A stretch of 64,000 nucleotides of DNA from Ga0077555 sp963746315 (GCA_963746315.1 CAVVAR010000005.1:434001-498000); one strand, 5' to 3'. Positions 7,950-17,038 are shown, counted from the first letter of the stretch. The notes: generated from the sequence alone by a model not told the origin. Program-made: numbers and translations.

Positions 7950-9956
7950 CTACTTCGCCACCAGCCCCTTCGCGGCCTCGACGGTCTTGGCGACGGTGAT
8001 GCCGAAGTGCTCGTAGAGCTTCGGGGCGGGGGCGGAGGCGCCGAAGCCGGACATGCCGATGAAGCGGTCCGAGAAGCGGAGCCACTCGCGCCAGCCCATC
8101 TCGACGGCGGCCTCGATGGCAACGCGTGGCGCCTCGCCGAGGACGTCCATCCGATAGCTTTCCGGCTGCTTGCGGAATAGCTCGAAGCTCGGCATGGAGA
8201 CAACGGCGGCGGCAATGCCGTCCTTCGCGAGCGCCTCAGCGGCGGCGGCGGCCAAGCCCACTTCCGAGCCGGTGGCAATCAAGGTGACGTCGCGCTTCCC
8301 CGACACGTCGCGGATCACGTAGCCGCCTTTGGCCGACAGGTTCTCGTCGGTGTGCGTGGTGCGCAGGTTCGGCACGTTCTGACGGGTTAGGGCCAGAATC
8401 GACGGCGTCTCGCCGGGGGCCACGGCCAGCGCCCAGCACTCGGCGGTCTCGACGCCGTCGGCGGGGCGGAAGACGTTGAGGTTCGGGATGGCGCGCAGTG
8501 CGGCCAGATGCTCGACGGGCTGGTGCGTCGGGCCGTCCTCGCCGAGGCCGATCGAGTCGTGCGTCATCACGTAGACGACGCGCTGGCCCATCAGCGCCGA
8601 CAGTCGGATCGACGGGCGGCAGTAGTCGGTAAAGGCCATGAACGTGCCGCCGTAGGGGATCAGCCCGCCGTGCAGTGCGATGCCGTTCATGGCGGCGGCC
8701 ATGGCATGCTCGCGCACGCCGTAGTGGATGTAGGAGCCGGAGAAATCACCCGGCTTGATGATGCCTTGCGACTTGGCCTTGGTGTTGTTGGAGCCGGTGA
8801 GGTCGGCCGAGCCGCCGATCAGTGCCGGGCACGCGGCGGTGAGCTTCTCGAGCGTGAGCTCGGACCAGACTCGGGTTGCTTTCTGGCCGGTCTCGGCAGC
8901 GGCGGCCTGCTTGCAGGCGCGGATGGCGTCGGCGATGGCGGTTTTGACGGCGCCGGCGGGATGGGCCAGAGCCTCGCGCTTGGCGGCGTCGATCTTGGAG
9001 AAGCGTGCTTCCCATGCCTCGCGAGCAGCGGCGCCCCGTGCACCGGCGGCTCGCCACGCCGCGAGGATGTCGGCCGGAATCTCGAAGGTGCCGTGTGGCC
9101 AGCCGATCTTCTCGCGGGCGCCCTTGATCTCGTCGGCGCCGAGCGGCGAACCGTGCGAGGAGGCCTTACCCTCCTTGGTCGGGGCGCCGTAGCCGATGCG
9201 CGTCTTGCAGGCGATCAGCCAGGGCTTCGTGGTGTCCGCCTTGGCAGTCGCGAGGGCCTTGGAGACCGCCGCGGCGTCGTGACCGTCGACCGAGAGCGTC
9301 GCCCAGCCCGAGGCTTTGAACCGGGCGATCTGGTCCTCGCTGGTCGTCAGGCTGGTTGGGCCATCGATCGAGATGCCATTGTCGTCGAAGAGCACGATCA
9401 GCCGGCTGAGCCGCAAATGGCCGGCAAGCGAGATCGCCTCCTGCGAGATGCCTTCCATCAGGCAGCCGTCACCTGCGATGACCCAGGTGCGATGGTCGAC
9501 GATGTCGTCGCCCAGGCGAGCATTCAGGATGCGCTCCGCGATCGCCATGCCAACGGCATTGGCGAGCCCCTGGCCGAGTGGGCCTGTGGTCGTCTCGATG
9601 CCGGGGGCGTGGCCGAACTCGGGATGGCCTGCCGTCTTGGCGCCGAGTTGGCGGAAATTCTTGATGTCGTCGAGCGTCATGCCGGGCGTGCCGGACAGAT
9701 GCAGCAGCGCGTAGAGCAACATGGAGCCGTGGCCGGCGGAAAGGACGAAGCGGTCCCGATCGGGCCAATCGGGACGCGTGGCGTCGTACTTCAGGGCTTC
9801 GGTGAAGAGGACGGTTGCGACATCGGCCATGCCCATGGGCATGCCGGGGTGACCGGACTTGGCCTTCTCCACGGCGTCCATGGAGAGCGCGCGGATGGCG
9901 TTCGCCATGTCCTTCACGGACGCGCCGGTGATCGTCGTCGCTGCGTTGGCCATCAC
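7950..9956 (-). CDS. tkt: Transketolase
   Basis: A 668-residue thiamine-diphosphate enzyme that moves two-carbon units between sugar phosphates in the pentose phosphate pathway (or Calvin cycle). Seen in order: N-terminal ANAIRALSMDAVEKAKSGHPG, HGSMLLYALLHLSG, the ThDP/Mg motif GDGCLMEGISQEA (about 156) through DDNGISIDG, the transketolase signature around YIHYGVREHAMAAAMNG (about 413-429), the ThDP pyrimidine region, and the C-terminal domain with GSEVGLA and the ending ITVAKTVEAAKGLVAK. Length is normal. Translation may start at either of two adjacent Met codons (9956 or 9953); GAAGGAAGAAG lies upstream. No Calvin-cycle genes lie nearby, so a general pentose phosphate role is inferred. Confidence 0.95.
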   Translation of the reverse strand: MMANAATTITGASVKDMANAIRALSMDAVEKAKSGHPGMPMGMADVATVLFTEALKYDATRPDWPDRDRFVLSAGHGSMLLYALLHLSGTPGMTLDDIKNFRQLGAKTAGHPEFGHAPGIETTTGPLGQGLANAVGMAIAERILNARLGDDIVDHRTWVIAGDGCLMEGISQEAISLAGHLRLSRLIVLFDDNGISIDGPTSLTTSEDQIARFKASGWATLSVDGHDAAAVSKALATAKADTTKPWLIACKTRIGYGAPTKEGKASSHGSPLGADEIKGAREKIGWPHGTFEIPADILAAWRAAGARGAAAREAWEARFSKIDAAKREALAHPAGAVKTAIADAIRACKQAAAAETGQKATRVWSELTLEKLTAACPALIGGSADLTGSNNTKAKSQGIIKPGDFSGSYIHYGVREHAMAAAMNGIALHGGLIPYGGTFMAFTDYCRPSIRLSALMGQRVVYVMTHDSIGLGEDGPTHQPVEHLAALRAIPNLNVFRPADGVETAECWALAVAPGETPSILALTRQNVPNLRTTHTDENLSAKGGYVIRDVSGKRDVTLIATGSEVGLAAAAAEALAKDGIAAAVVSMPSFELFRKQPESYRMDVLGEAPRVAIEAAVEMGWREWLRFSDRFIGMSGFGASAPAPKLYEHFGITVAKTVEAAKGLVAK

Positions 9957-10077
9957 TCTTCTTCCTTCGGCACGGGCTGGCGCGCGGAGGCCGGACCCGG
10001 CATCCCGCGCACTCCATACTGGCGATGGTGGCCCGCGTCCACAGGTGCAGACGCGCTTTCGAACACTTTGATGACGC

Positions 10078-10899
10078 TCAGGCCGCCAGCAACTTCAAAG
10101 CCTTGACCGAGCGCAATGTCGCGGCTGCCGGCTCGGACGGGACGTGGGTCTCGACGACGAAAGTGATGTCGCGCTCGCGGGCCGCGGCGTAGATCGGATC
10201 GAGCAGCATGCGGAACGGAATGTCGCCTTCGCCGAGCGCGACCATCCTGCCTTGCGCATCGCTCCAATCCTTGAAGTGGATCTGGGAGACGAATGGCGTG
10301 ATCGCCTCCAGGTCCGCCTGGCTCGGGCGCTGGCGACGCCATGCATTGGGGATGTCCAGTAGGGCCTGCAGCCGGGGATGGCGCCAGCGGTGCATGGCGG
10401 CGACGAGGTCGGCGACGGTGTGCAGGTTGCAGACGTGCTCGTTCTCAATGTGGAGCGTGGCGTCGTGGCGCTCGGCAAGGCGGATCAGCTTGGCGTAGTC
10501 GTCGTCGAGCTCGGCCAGGTTGAAGCCGTCATGCTTCAGAAGAGAGAAGACGCGCAGGTCGCGGGCCCCCAGGATCTCGGCGCAGCGGAAGGCGTCCTCG
10601 TAAAGCTGGTCGGTCGTGCGGCCCTTGGTGTCAAAGCCGAACTGGTCGCCCATATCGGCGGCGGACTGGCCGGGCGCCGGCCACTTCAGGAGCGGTGTCG
10701 CGAGCGTGCCGACGGTGAGGCCCGCCTCGCGGATCTCCTTGGCGGCGGCGCGTTGGGCACTTTCGTCGAGCGACATGAAATTGATGCCGCCGATGGAGCG
10801 GACATCGACCTTTGTCAGGCCCTCCTCGGCCGCCGCGCGCAGGCCATCAGCCAGGACAGGGGAGACCTCGTCGGTGATCAGCGACAGGGCGATTGGCAT
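10078..10899 (-). CDS. Sugar phosphate isomerase/epimerase-like TIM-barrel protein
   Basis: A 273-residue member of the xylose-isomerase-like (AP endonuclease 2) TIM-barrel family. Putative metal-binding residues are spread as expected: Glu in LHIENEH (about 153), Asp in LLDIPNAW (about 186), His in SQIHFKDW (about 211) and Glu in VVETHVP (near 254). The gene is the last of a four-gene run on the minus strand, 39 bases after the FAD-oxidoreductase gene, so it probably acts on a product of the dehydrogenase encoded upstream or on a related sugar/amino compound. Substrate unknown; both isomerase and hydrolase activities occur in this family. Confidence 0.8.
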   Translation of the reverse strand: MPIALSLITDEVSPVLADGLRAAAEEGLTKVDVRSIGGINFMSLDESAQRAAAKEIREAGLTVGTLATPLLKWPAPGQSAADMGDQFGFDTKGRTTDQLYEDAFRCAEILGARDLRVFSLLKHDGFNLAELDDDYAKLIRLAERHDATLHIENEHVCNLHTVADLVAAMHRWRHPRLQALLDIPNAWRRQRPSQADLEAITPFVSQIHFKDWSDAQGRMVALGEGDIPFRMLLDPIYAAARERDITFVVETHVPSEPAAATLRSVKALKLLAA

Positions 10900-10938
10900 G
10901 GGGCGGCTCCAGGCTGGTGGATGATATGGCCGGGCGGG

Positions 10939-12360
10939 TCAGCTCCGCACAACCGCCTTGACGATCGTGCCGTCGACGGGAAGCGAGGCCATCTCGGCGA
11001 TCGTGATCGGCTTCACCGGCGCGCGCAAGCGGAAGTAGCCGACCTCGGCCGGCGAGACGCCGCGCTCGGCTGCGATCAGCTCGGTGACAGTGAGGCCGCA
11101 CATGCGGCCCTGGCATGGGCCCATGCCGCAGCGGGTGTAGGACTTGAGCTGAGCAGGACCGAGAGCGCCGATCTCGACGGCCTTCTGGATCTCGGCGGCC
11201 GTTACCTCCTCGCAGCGACAGACAATGGTTTCGGGCGCCGGACGGCGGAATGCGACGGCGGGACGATAGAAGGTGTCGAGGAAAGCGCGCGGACGAGCGA
11301 GGGCTCGGAGGCGTTTGAGCGGTGCCTCGGGCGCTGGAAGGCTGGCGGGGGCGATGCCGAGTGCGCGCGCGGCGCCGATGCCGGCCAGCTTTCCGCGCTC
11401 GACGGCGGCTTCCCAACCGGAAATGCCGGCGCCGTCGCCCGCAATGGCAATGGGCGCGAGCGATGTCTGGCCGAAAGCGTCCACGTCGGGGATGAAACAG
11501 AGCTGCCGGTCGTCCCAGCGATGAGCAATGCCCGCAGCCATGGCCAGATTGACCTGGGGAACCACGCCCTGGTGCAAAAGCACCGTATCGGCGGGGATCT
11601 GCTCCTCGTTGCCATTCCCGCGACGGAAGCGGATGGTCGTTGCCCGCTCGGCTCCGTCGATGGCCAATGCGGTCACCTTGCGCAGCACGCGAACGCGGGC
11701 GCGGACCTTGGCCATCAGGGCAAGTCCCTTGGCGAGGTAAGGCGAGGCGGCGAAGGCCGGGAAGCTGCGGGTGGCGGCAAGGCGGGCGCCGGGATCGGTG
11801 GTGTCGAGAAGCGCGGAGATGCGGCCTCCGGCTGCGAGGAGCTGGGCCGCATAGAGCCACACGAGCGGGCCGGTTCCTGCCACGACGAGGCGGCCGTTCG
11901 GGTAGAGGCCGGACGACTTTAGAAGACCTTGGGCGGCGCCGACCGTCATGACGCCGGGAAGCGTCCAACCCGGCACGGGGAACGGCCGCTCCATGGCGCC
12001 GGTCGCAATGACGACGCGCTTCGCCGAGACGTAGCGTGCGGCACCGTCAGCGGAGAGGCCGGCCACGCCTTCGGCGTCAAGGCTCCAGACCTGGGTCGAG
12101 GGCAGGTAGACGGCGCCGGCTTCGTAGAACGCGCGGACGGCCGGCGCGCCCGCCCAGTAGTCGCTGCCGAGCACGGGGCGGCTCATGACCGGTGTCGTCG
12201 TGACGGCGCGCCAGATCTGCCCGCCGGGGCCTGGGCCCTCGTCGACGACGAGCGTGGAGAGGCCTGCCCTCGCGGTTACCGTCGCGGCGGCCATACCAGC
12301 GGGTCCGGCACCGACGACAAGCACGTCCCAAGTGTCGGGAAGGGAGGCAAGGCGGCTCAT
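10939..12360 (-). CDS. FAD/NAD(P)-dependent dehydrogenase alpha subunit (HcnB/OoxA/LhpB-like)
   Basis: A 473-residue flavoprotein. Residues 10-40 form the FAD Rossmann motif DVLVVGAGPAGMAAATVTAR. A second dinucleotide fold starts at about 155 (LVVAGTGPLVWLYAAQLLAAGG). The C-terminus has a BFD-type cysteine cluster, CRCEE...CGMGPCQGRMC (about 385-425). This three-part arrangement is typical of the large subunit of hydrogen cyanide synthase, opine oxidases and D-hydroxyproline dehydrogenase. The gene overlaps the upstream 2Fe-2S subunit gene by four bases (ATGA), implying translational coupling and one enzyme complex with the third flavoprotein subunit. The substrate is most likely an N-alkylated or cyclic amino acid; true cyanide synthesis is much less likely given the broad family. 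Confidence 0.85.
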   Translation of the reverse strand: MSRLASLPDTWDVLVVGAGPAGMAAATVTARAGLSTLVVDEGPGPGGQIWRAVTTTPVMSRPVLGSDYWAGAPAVRAFYEAGAVYLPSTQVWSLDAEGVAGLSADGAARYVSAKRVVIATGAMERPFPVPGWTLPGVMTVGAAQGLLKSSGLYPNGRLVVAGTGPLVWLYAAQLLAAGGRISALLDTTDPGARLAATRSFPAFAASPYLAKGLALMAKVRARVRVLRKVTALAIDGAERATTIRFRRGNGNEEQIPADTVLLHQGVVPQVNLAMAAGIAHRWDDRQLCFIPDVDAFGQTSLAPIAIAGDGAGISGWEAAVERGKLAGIGAARALGIAPASLPAPEAPLKRLRALARPRAFLDTFYRPAVAFRRPAPETIVCRCEEVTAAEIQKAVEIGALGPAQLKSYTRCGMGPCQGRMCGLTVTELIAAERGVSPAEVGYFRLRAPVKPITIAEMASLPVDGTIVKAVVRS

Positions 12361-12653
12361 CGGCAGGCCTCGCGGCGGCGGGATTGGGTCTCGATCGTCA
12401 TGCCCTCGCGGACCTCGATCAGGCAGCCCTGACGGTTGCCGACGCCGTTAATCGTGACCAGGCATTCGAAGCAGACGCCCATCAGGCAGTAGGGGCCGCG
12501 CGGGCTCTCTGAAACGGCGGAAACGCGGCAGGCAGCGACGTCGGCGGCGAGCAGGGCGGCGGCCACCGTGTCGCCGGCGCGGGCCTCGGCCGCGAGCCCG
12601 TCGATGGTGATCCGAATGGTCCGCTGGTGGCGGTCGTCAACGCGGGCGAGCAT
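12357..12653 (-). CDS. 2Fe-2S ferredoxin-like subunit of a flavin dehydrogenase (HcnA-like)
   Basis: A 98-residue small subunit with a plant-type ferredoxin fold. Cluster cysteines are in YCLMGVCFECLVTING (C-x4-C-x2-C, about 55-65) and in RQGCLIEVREGM (about 77). It is the electron-transfer partner between the two flavoprotein subunits encoded on either side. It overlaps the upstream gene by 17 bases and the downstream gene by 4 bases, so the three genes are tightly coupled. Length and motif match the HcnA / LhpE-gamma / opine oxidase small subunit group. Confidence 0.85.
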   Translation of the reverse strand: MLARVDDRHQRTIRITIDGLAAEARAGDTVAAALLAADVAACRVSAVSESPRGPYCLMGVCFECLVTINGVGNRQGCLIEVREGMTIETQSRRREACR

Positions 12654-13770
12654 CGAACCTCCGGGCCGAGAATGCGTCGAGCGAGGGATCGAGCGCGCCC
12701 TTCGCGATCATCGGCGCGATCTCGAGGGCGTGGTTGGCGGCGAGAGTCACGCCGGAGTGGCAGGTGACGACGAAGGCGCCAGGGGAGGCGGTCGATTGCT
12801 CGTAGATCGGGAAGCCGTCGGCGGTCATGACGCGGATCGCGGACCAGGTGCGGACCACATTAAGGCGGGCGAGGCGCGGGAACATGCGTACGGCGCGATC
12901 GGCCATGACGGTGTTGATCGGGAACGTCATGCCGGCGGGGTCGGTCGCCTCCTCCTTGCTGTCGCCGATCATGACGCTGCCTTCGTCAGTCTGGCGAATG
13001 GTGACCACGGGGTGATGCAGGAAGGGCGCGACGCGCTCGGTGACGATGATCTGGCCACGCTCGGGCAGCATCGGTGCAGAGAGACCGATCATGGGTGCGA
13101 GCGTCATGTTGGCGTTGCCGGCGGCGAGCACGACCTTGCCGGCGGTCAATTCGCCTTTGGGTGTCGAGAGGCGGAAGGCGCCGTCCCGATTGGCGATGCC
13201 GTTGACGCGGCGGCCAGGGAGATAGGCACCGCCGAGCCGGGCAAGCCCGCCGTGCAGTGCGCGAAGCAGCTTTTGCGAATTGACGTGGCCGTCGAGCGGG
13301 CAATAGCTGCCGCCGACGACCTCGGGGCCGACGTCGGGCAGCATCTTGCGGACCTCGGCAGCACCGAGGATCGTGGTCTCGTAGCCGACCATGCGCGGCT
13401 GGTTGTGGAGGCGTTTCAGCGTCTGCGCGCGGGTTTCGAGCTCTTTCTCCGAGAGTGCCAAGTGAAAGCCGCCCGGCTGCTGGAGCGCCACGTCGATGCC
13501 AGTCTCACGGGCGAGCTCGTCGGCCAGGGTCGGCCAGGCTCGCGATCCACGCACCGTCCAGCTGGCATACTCCGGCATGCCGAGACCCTTCGACTGGACC
13601 CAGACCAGCGCGAAGTTGCCGCGCGATGCGCGCTTGGCGTCGTCGCCCTCGTCAAGCACGGCGACGCGCTGGCCAAGCCGCGCAAGGCCCCATGCGACGG
13701 CCGCGCCGACGAGCCCGCCGCCGACGACGGCGACGTCATAATCCTTCCGTGTTGTTCCGTCGTCTGTCAT
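12637..13770 (-). CDS. FAD-dependent amino-acid oxidase-type subunit (HcnC/DadA-like)
   Basis: A 377-residue member of the glycine/D-amino-acid oxidase family (DAO). The FAD-binding motif AVVGGGLVGAAVAWGLARLG is at about residues 13-32. The substrate-binding DAO core follows, with WSAIRVMTADGFPIYEQ and the C-terminal FAD contact VVTCHSGVTLAANHALEIAP. It is the first gene of the dehydrogenase operon (this gene, 2Fe-2S subunit, large FAD subunit, TIM-barrel isomerase). In HcnABC and D-hydroxyproline dehydrogenase this subunit carries substrate oxidation, and the other two pass electrons on. The next gene upstream is a divergent TauD-type dioxygenase 168 bases away, so both may share a control region. 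Exact substrate unknown. Confidence 0.85.
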   Translation of the reverse strand: MTDDGTTRKDYDVAVVGGGLVGAAVAWGLARLGQRVAVLDEGDDAKRASRGNFALVWVQSKGLGMPEYASWTVRGSRAWPTLADELARETGIDVALQQPGGFHLALSEKELETRAQTLKRLHNQPRMVGYETTILGAAEVRKMLPDVGPEVVGGSYCPLDGHVNSQKLLRALHGGLARLGGAYLPGRRVNGIANRDGAFRLSTPKGELTAGKVVLAAGNANMTLAPMIGLSAPMLPERGQIIVTERVAPFLHHPVVTIRQTDEGSVMIGDSKEEATDPAGMTFPINTVMADRAVRMFPRLARLNVVRTWSAIRVMTADGFPIYEQSTASPGAFVVTCHSGVTLAANHALEIAPMIAKGALDPSLDAFSARRFDARPR

Positions 13771-13937
13771 GCGTTGCCCAGCCTACCTCATGCAGCAGGT
13801 GACACTCGCGGCGCGTGGACGTCAACGGTGGCCGTCGACGCGACTTTCGACGGCTTCCCACTTCCGGCGCGGCTGCTAAGCTCGGCTTCAATCGCCGGGT
13901 GCATGTTCAAATCGCGGCGAAGCACGGAGGACGTTCC

Positions 13938-14816
13938 ATGAAAGAGGCAACGCGGCGCGGGCCGCGATACAGGCATCAGGCCGACGAGAGCCAGCCCTAC
14001 GAAACCATCACGATCGACCAGCTGACGCCGGTGATCGGAGCCGAGATCGGTGGTGTCGATCTCGCCAAGCCGCTGTCGAACCAGCAGCAGGACGAGATCC
14101 ATCGCGCGCTGGCGGAAAACCTCGTGATCTTCTTCCGCGACCAGGACATCACGTCCGAGCAGCATCTGGGCTTCGGGCGCCTGTTCGGCGAGCTGATGAT
14201 CCATCCGGCGGCGCCGCACATCGAGGGGCATCCGGAGCTGTTGAAGATCTACGCCGACAAGGACAGCCCCCGGGCCAACGGCGAAAGCTGGCATTCGGAC
14301 GTCAGTTGCGAGCCGGAGCCGCCAATGGGCTCGATCCTGCACATCAAGCAGTGTCCGCCGAAGGGCGGCGATACGCTGTTCGCCAACATGTATGCGGCCT
14401 ACGAGGCGCTGTCGGACAGGATGAAGGCCTATCTCGATGGTCTCACCGCGGTCCACGACGGCGAGCACGTCTATCGCGGCACCTACGCCAACTACGGCGT
14501 CAAGGACAAGCCTGCCTACCCGCGCGCCGAGCATCCGGTGGTGCGCACGCATCCGGTGACGGGGAAGAGGTGTCTGTTCGTCAATGGCGGGTTCACGACG
14601 CGCATTCTCGGGGTGCCGCGCGACGAGAGCGACGCGATCCTCGACTATCTCGTCGACCACATGGCCAATCCGCTGTTCCAATGCCGCTTCCGATGGCAGC
14701 CCAACTCGATCGCGTTCTGGGACAACCGCTGCGCCCAGCATCGCGCCATGTGGGATTACTGGCCGCATACCCGTAGCGGGGCGCGGGCGACGGTGAAGGG
14801 GGAAAAGCCGGTTTAG
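13938..14816 (+). CDS. TauD/TfdA-family Fe(II)/2-oxoglutarate dioxygenase
   Basis: A 292-residue non-haem iron dioxygenase. The ATG at 13938 is chosen because GGAGG lies six bases upstream, although the frame is open further back. The iron facial triad is visible: the HxD pair in ESWHSDVSCEP (about residue 115) and the distal His in CAQHRAMWDYWP (about 260). The 2-oxoglutarate-binding Arg follows in RSGARATVKGEKP. Such enzymes hydroxylate taurine, alkyl sulfates, aryloxyalkanoates or carnitine precursors, splitting 2-oxoglutarate to succinate. It is divergent from the HcnABC-like operon, so it may release an amine or ketone handled there, but that link is only inferred. Confidence 0.88.
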   Translation: MKEATRRGPRYRHQADESQPYETITIDQLTPVIGAEIGGVDLAKPLSNQQQDEIHRALAENLVIFFRDQDITSEQHLGFGRLFGELMIHPAAPHIEGHPELLKIYADKDSPRANGESWHSDVSCEPEPPMGSILHIKQCPPKGGDTLFANMYAAYEALSDRMKAYLDGLTAVHDGEHVYRGTYANYGVKDKPAYPRAEHPVVRTHPVTGKRCLFVNGGFTTRILGVPRDESDAILDYLVDHMANPLFQCRFRWQPNSIAFWDNRCAQHRAMWDYWPHTRSGARATVKGEKPV

Positions 14817-14922
14817 GCTGGAGGTTTGCGGCCGTTTTCCCTGGCTTCTTTGAGCGTCGTCAGCCCGCATTCATGCGTCGTGTGGCAGGCTGCCGCCTGG
14901 TGCTCGAGCCGGAGGTGGTCCG

Positions 14923-15327
14923 ATGTCGAAATGGACTGTGAGTTGTCTCGCCGCTCTCGCCATCGCTTCTGCCAGTGCCGGGGCAGCCCAGGCGAGCGGC
15001 ATATCGGGGAAATGGCGGATTGTGGCGGTGAGCGATGTCGCGGGGCTCGATGCATCGCGGACCGAGCTGGCTCTCGATGAAACCGGCGCGGCGACTATGA
15101 CCGTCGGCTGCAATCGAATGCGCAGCCGCGCGACCATCGCAAATGGGAAGATCACCTTCGGGCCGGTCGCCGCGACGCGCATGGCCTGTCCCCCGCCTCT
15201 GGCTGAGATCGAGGGCCGCTTCGTCGAGGCGCTGAATAGTGTGAGCACGTTCAAGGTGGACGGTGGACGTCTGCGGTTCCTCGATGATGGAGGCACCGTG
15301 ATGGTGCAATTGCAGCGCCCGCAGTGA
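14923..15327 (+). CDS. Exported META-domain (HslJ-like) protein
   Basis: A 134-residue protein with a signal peptide (residues 1-24, ending AAQASG) and one META domain: ISGKWRIVAV near the start, then MTVGCNRMRSRATIANGKITFGPVAATRMACPPP (about 65-98) with its two conserved cysteines, then an E-x-x-F-x-x-AL helix. META-domain proteins such as HslJ are periplasmic or lipoprotein factors linked to stress and novobiocin resistance in E. coli. There is no lipobox cysteine here, so it is probably soluble periplasmic. No clear operon partner. Confidence 0.8.
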   Translation: MSKWTVSCLAALAIASASAGAAQASGISGKWRIVAVSDVAGLDASRTELALDETGAATMTVGCNRMRSRATIANGKITFGPVAATRMACPPPLAEIEGRFVEALNSVSTFKVDGGRLRFLDDGGTVMVQLQRPQ

Positions 15328-15417
15328 GTGCGCTCGTGACAGCCGTTTCCGGGGCGGGCATTGTCGTGCCTCCGCTCAAGGGAAGCGGTCCATTGTCACG
15401 GCACGGGACGGAGTTCA

Positions 15418-16278
15418 ATGGCGATCGAAGGCGCAGATCATTTCGGCTTCACGAACGAGAAGCTGGCAAGCCTCGAGACGGTTTACCGGCCGGATCTGTT
15501 CAAGGGCAAGGTCGTCGTCGTGACCGGTGCCGGCTCGGGTTTCGGGCTCGCCATCGCGACGCTTTTTGCACGGCTCGGGGCCGACGTCGCCATTACAGGG
15601 CGCAATGAGGAGCGGGTCGGCAAGGCCAAGGCTTTTCTCGACGGGTTCGGCACCAAGGTCTCGAGCCACCTTTTCAATATCCGCGATGCCGAAGCCGATG
15701 CCCAGTTCATCGCCGACGTCTGGCGGGCGCATGGCCGGCTCGACGTGCTGATCAACAACGCCGGCGGGCAGTTCCCGCAAGCGGCGATCGACTTCAAGCC
15801 AAAGGGCTGGAACGCGGTCATCGACAACAACCTCAACGGCACCTGGTACATGATGCAGGCGGCGGCCCGGGCCTGGATCGAGCACAAATCGCCGGGCGTG
15901 ATCGTCAATATCGTCGCGGATTTCTGGCGCGGCATGCCGGGTATCGCGCATACAGCGGCCGCGCGCGCGGGCGTGACATACGCCTCGAAAACGGTGGCGG
16001 TGGAGTGGGCGCCGGACGACATCCGCGTCAACTGCGTGGCACCGGGATGTCTTGAGACGTCGGGCTTCGCGCACTATCCGCCGGATGGGGCCGCGACGTA
16101 CAAGGAAGCGAACCCGATGAAGCGCGTCGGCGATGCCTGGGACGTGGCGGAAGCCTGCGTCTATCTGGCCGCACCGTCGGCCAAATTCATCACGGGCGAG
16201 GTGCTCACCGTCGACGGCGGGCAGCAGCTCTGGGGTGATCCCTGGCCGACCGGCCGACCGGCGTGGTTCCGGCTCTGA
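15418..16278 (+). CDS. Short-chain dehydrogenase/reductase, PECR/DECR-like
   Basis: A 286-residue NAD(P)-dependent oxidoreductase. The ATG at 15418 follows GGGACGGAG and is preferred over an upstream alternative. The cofactor motif is VVVTGAGSGFGLA (about 33-45) and the NNAG motif is LINNAGGQFPQ (111-121). The site normally holding Tyr-x-x-x-Lys reads HTAAARAGV, with Thr179 and Arg183 instead. The pattern HxxAARAGV...EWA...IRVNCVAPG is shared with peroxisomal trans-2-enoyl-CoA reductase (PECR) and dienoyl-CoA reductases, so an enoyl-CoA reductase role is more likely than alcohol dehydrogenation. C-terminal GDPWPTGRPAWFRL is extended relative to classic SDRs. Substrate unproven. Confidence 0.85.
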   Translation: MAIEGADHFGFTNEKLASLETVYRPDLFKGKVVVVTGAGSGFGLAIATLFARLGADVAITGRNEERVGKAKAFLDGFGTKVSSHLFNIRDAEADAQFIADVWRAHGRLDVLINNAGGQFPQAAIDFKPKGWNAVIDNNLNGTWYMMQAAARAWIEHKSPGVIVNIVADFWRGMPGIAHTAAARAGVTYASKTVAVEWAPDDIRVNCVAPGCLETSGFAHYPPDGAATYKEANPMKRVGDAWDVAEACVYLAAPSAKFITGEVLTVDGGQQLWGDPWPTGRPAWFRL

Positions 16279-16417
16279 TGCCTGGCTGGAGCTATGCTTC
16301 CAACGCTGGTGGATCGTGCGCCGTGCTGGTTTTTCCGGGGGTTGCAGCGGCGATACTCCCGGCCCATGGTGCGCCGATGTTTCAACTCGCCCGACCAGGC
16401 GGCCTCAGGAGCGACGC

Positions 16418-17038
16418 ATGACCAGCCCGCGGATCAAGCTGCACAAAGGCGACCTTCCGGCGGGGCTGACGTTCGGCAGCTCGGTGGCGATCGACACGGA
16501 GACGCTGGGGCTAAAGCCCTATCGGGACCGGTTGTGTCTGGTGCAGCTCTCAGCCGGCAATAACGAGGCGCATCTGGTGCAGCTCGACGGCTCCGACTGG
16601 TCGGCGCCCCAGCTGAAGGCGCTGCTCGTGGACCCGGACGTCGTGAAAATCTTCCACTACGGCCGGTTCGATATCGCCGTGCTGAAGCGATGGCTGGGCG
16701 TTGCGACCACGCCAGTGTGGTGCACGAAGATCGCCTCCAAGCTGGCACGCACCTACACGGACCGGCACGGCCTGAAGGATCTGTGCGCGGAACTCGCGGG
16801 GATCGAGCTTTCCAAACAGCAGCAGAGCTCGGATTGGGCTTCGGCCAATTTATCGCAGCAGCAACTCGCCTATGCGGCGTCGGATGTGCTGCACCTCCAT
16901 ACGCTGAAGGCCAAGCTCGAGGCGATGCTGCAGCGCGAGGGCCGCATGGCGATGGCCGAGGCGGCGTTCCGCTATCTGCCGGAGCGCGCGGGTCTGGACC
17001 TCGCCGGGTTCGATGACATGGATGTGTTCGCGCACTGA
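16418..17038 (+). CDS. Ribonuclease D-like 3'-5' exonuclease
   Basis: A 206-residue DEDDy-type exonuclease domain without the HRDC domains of full-length RNase D. Motifs: VAIDTETLGL (Asp and Glu, about 24-33), HYGRFDIAVLKRWL (Asp, about 80-93) and LAYAASDVLHLHTL (Tyr and Asp, about 149-162). The ATG at 16418 is preceded by AGGAG; the open frame extends further upstream but without similarity. In many Hyphomicrobiales such a gene sits just before lptC, as here (143 bases). It probably trims tRNA or other RNA 3' ends. Confidence 0.88.
   Translation: MTSPRIKLHKGDLPAGLTFGSSVAIDTETLGLKPYRDRLCLVQLSAGNNEAHLVQLDGSDWSAPQLKALLVDPDVVKIFHYGRFDIAVLKRWLGVATTPVWCTKIASKLARTYTDRHGLKDLCAELAGIELSKQQQSSDWASANLSQQQLAYAASDVLHLHTLKAKLEAMLQREGRMAMAEAAFRYLPERAGLDLAGFDDMDVFAH

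Noticed and set aside
10939..13770. True hydrogen cyanide synthase HcnABC
   Set aside because: The subunit set is shared by opine, hydroxyproline and other amino-acid dehydrogenases, gene order differs (C, A, B), and an isomerase is included; cyanide production cannot be supported.
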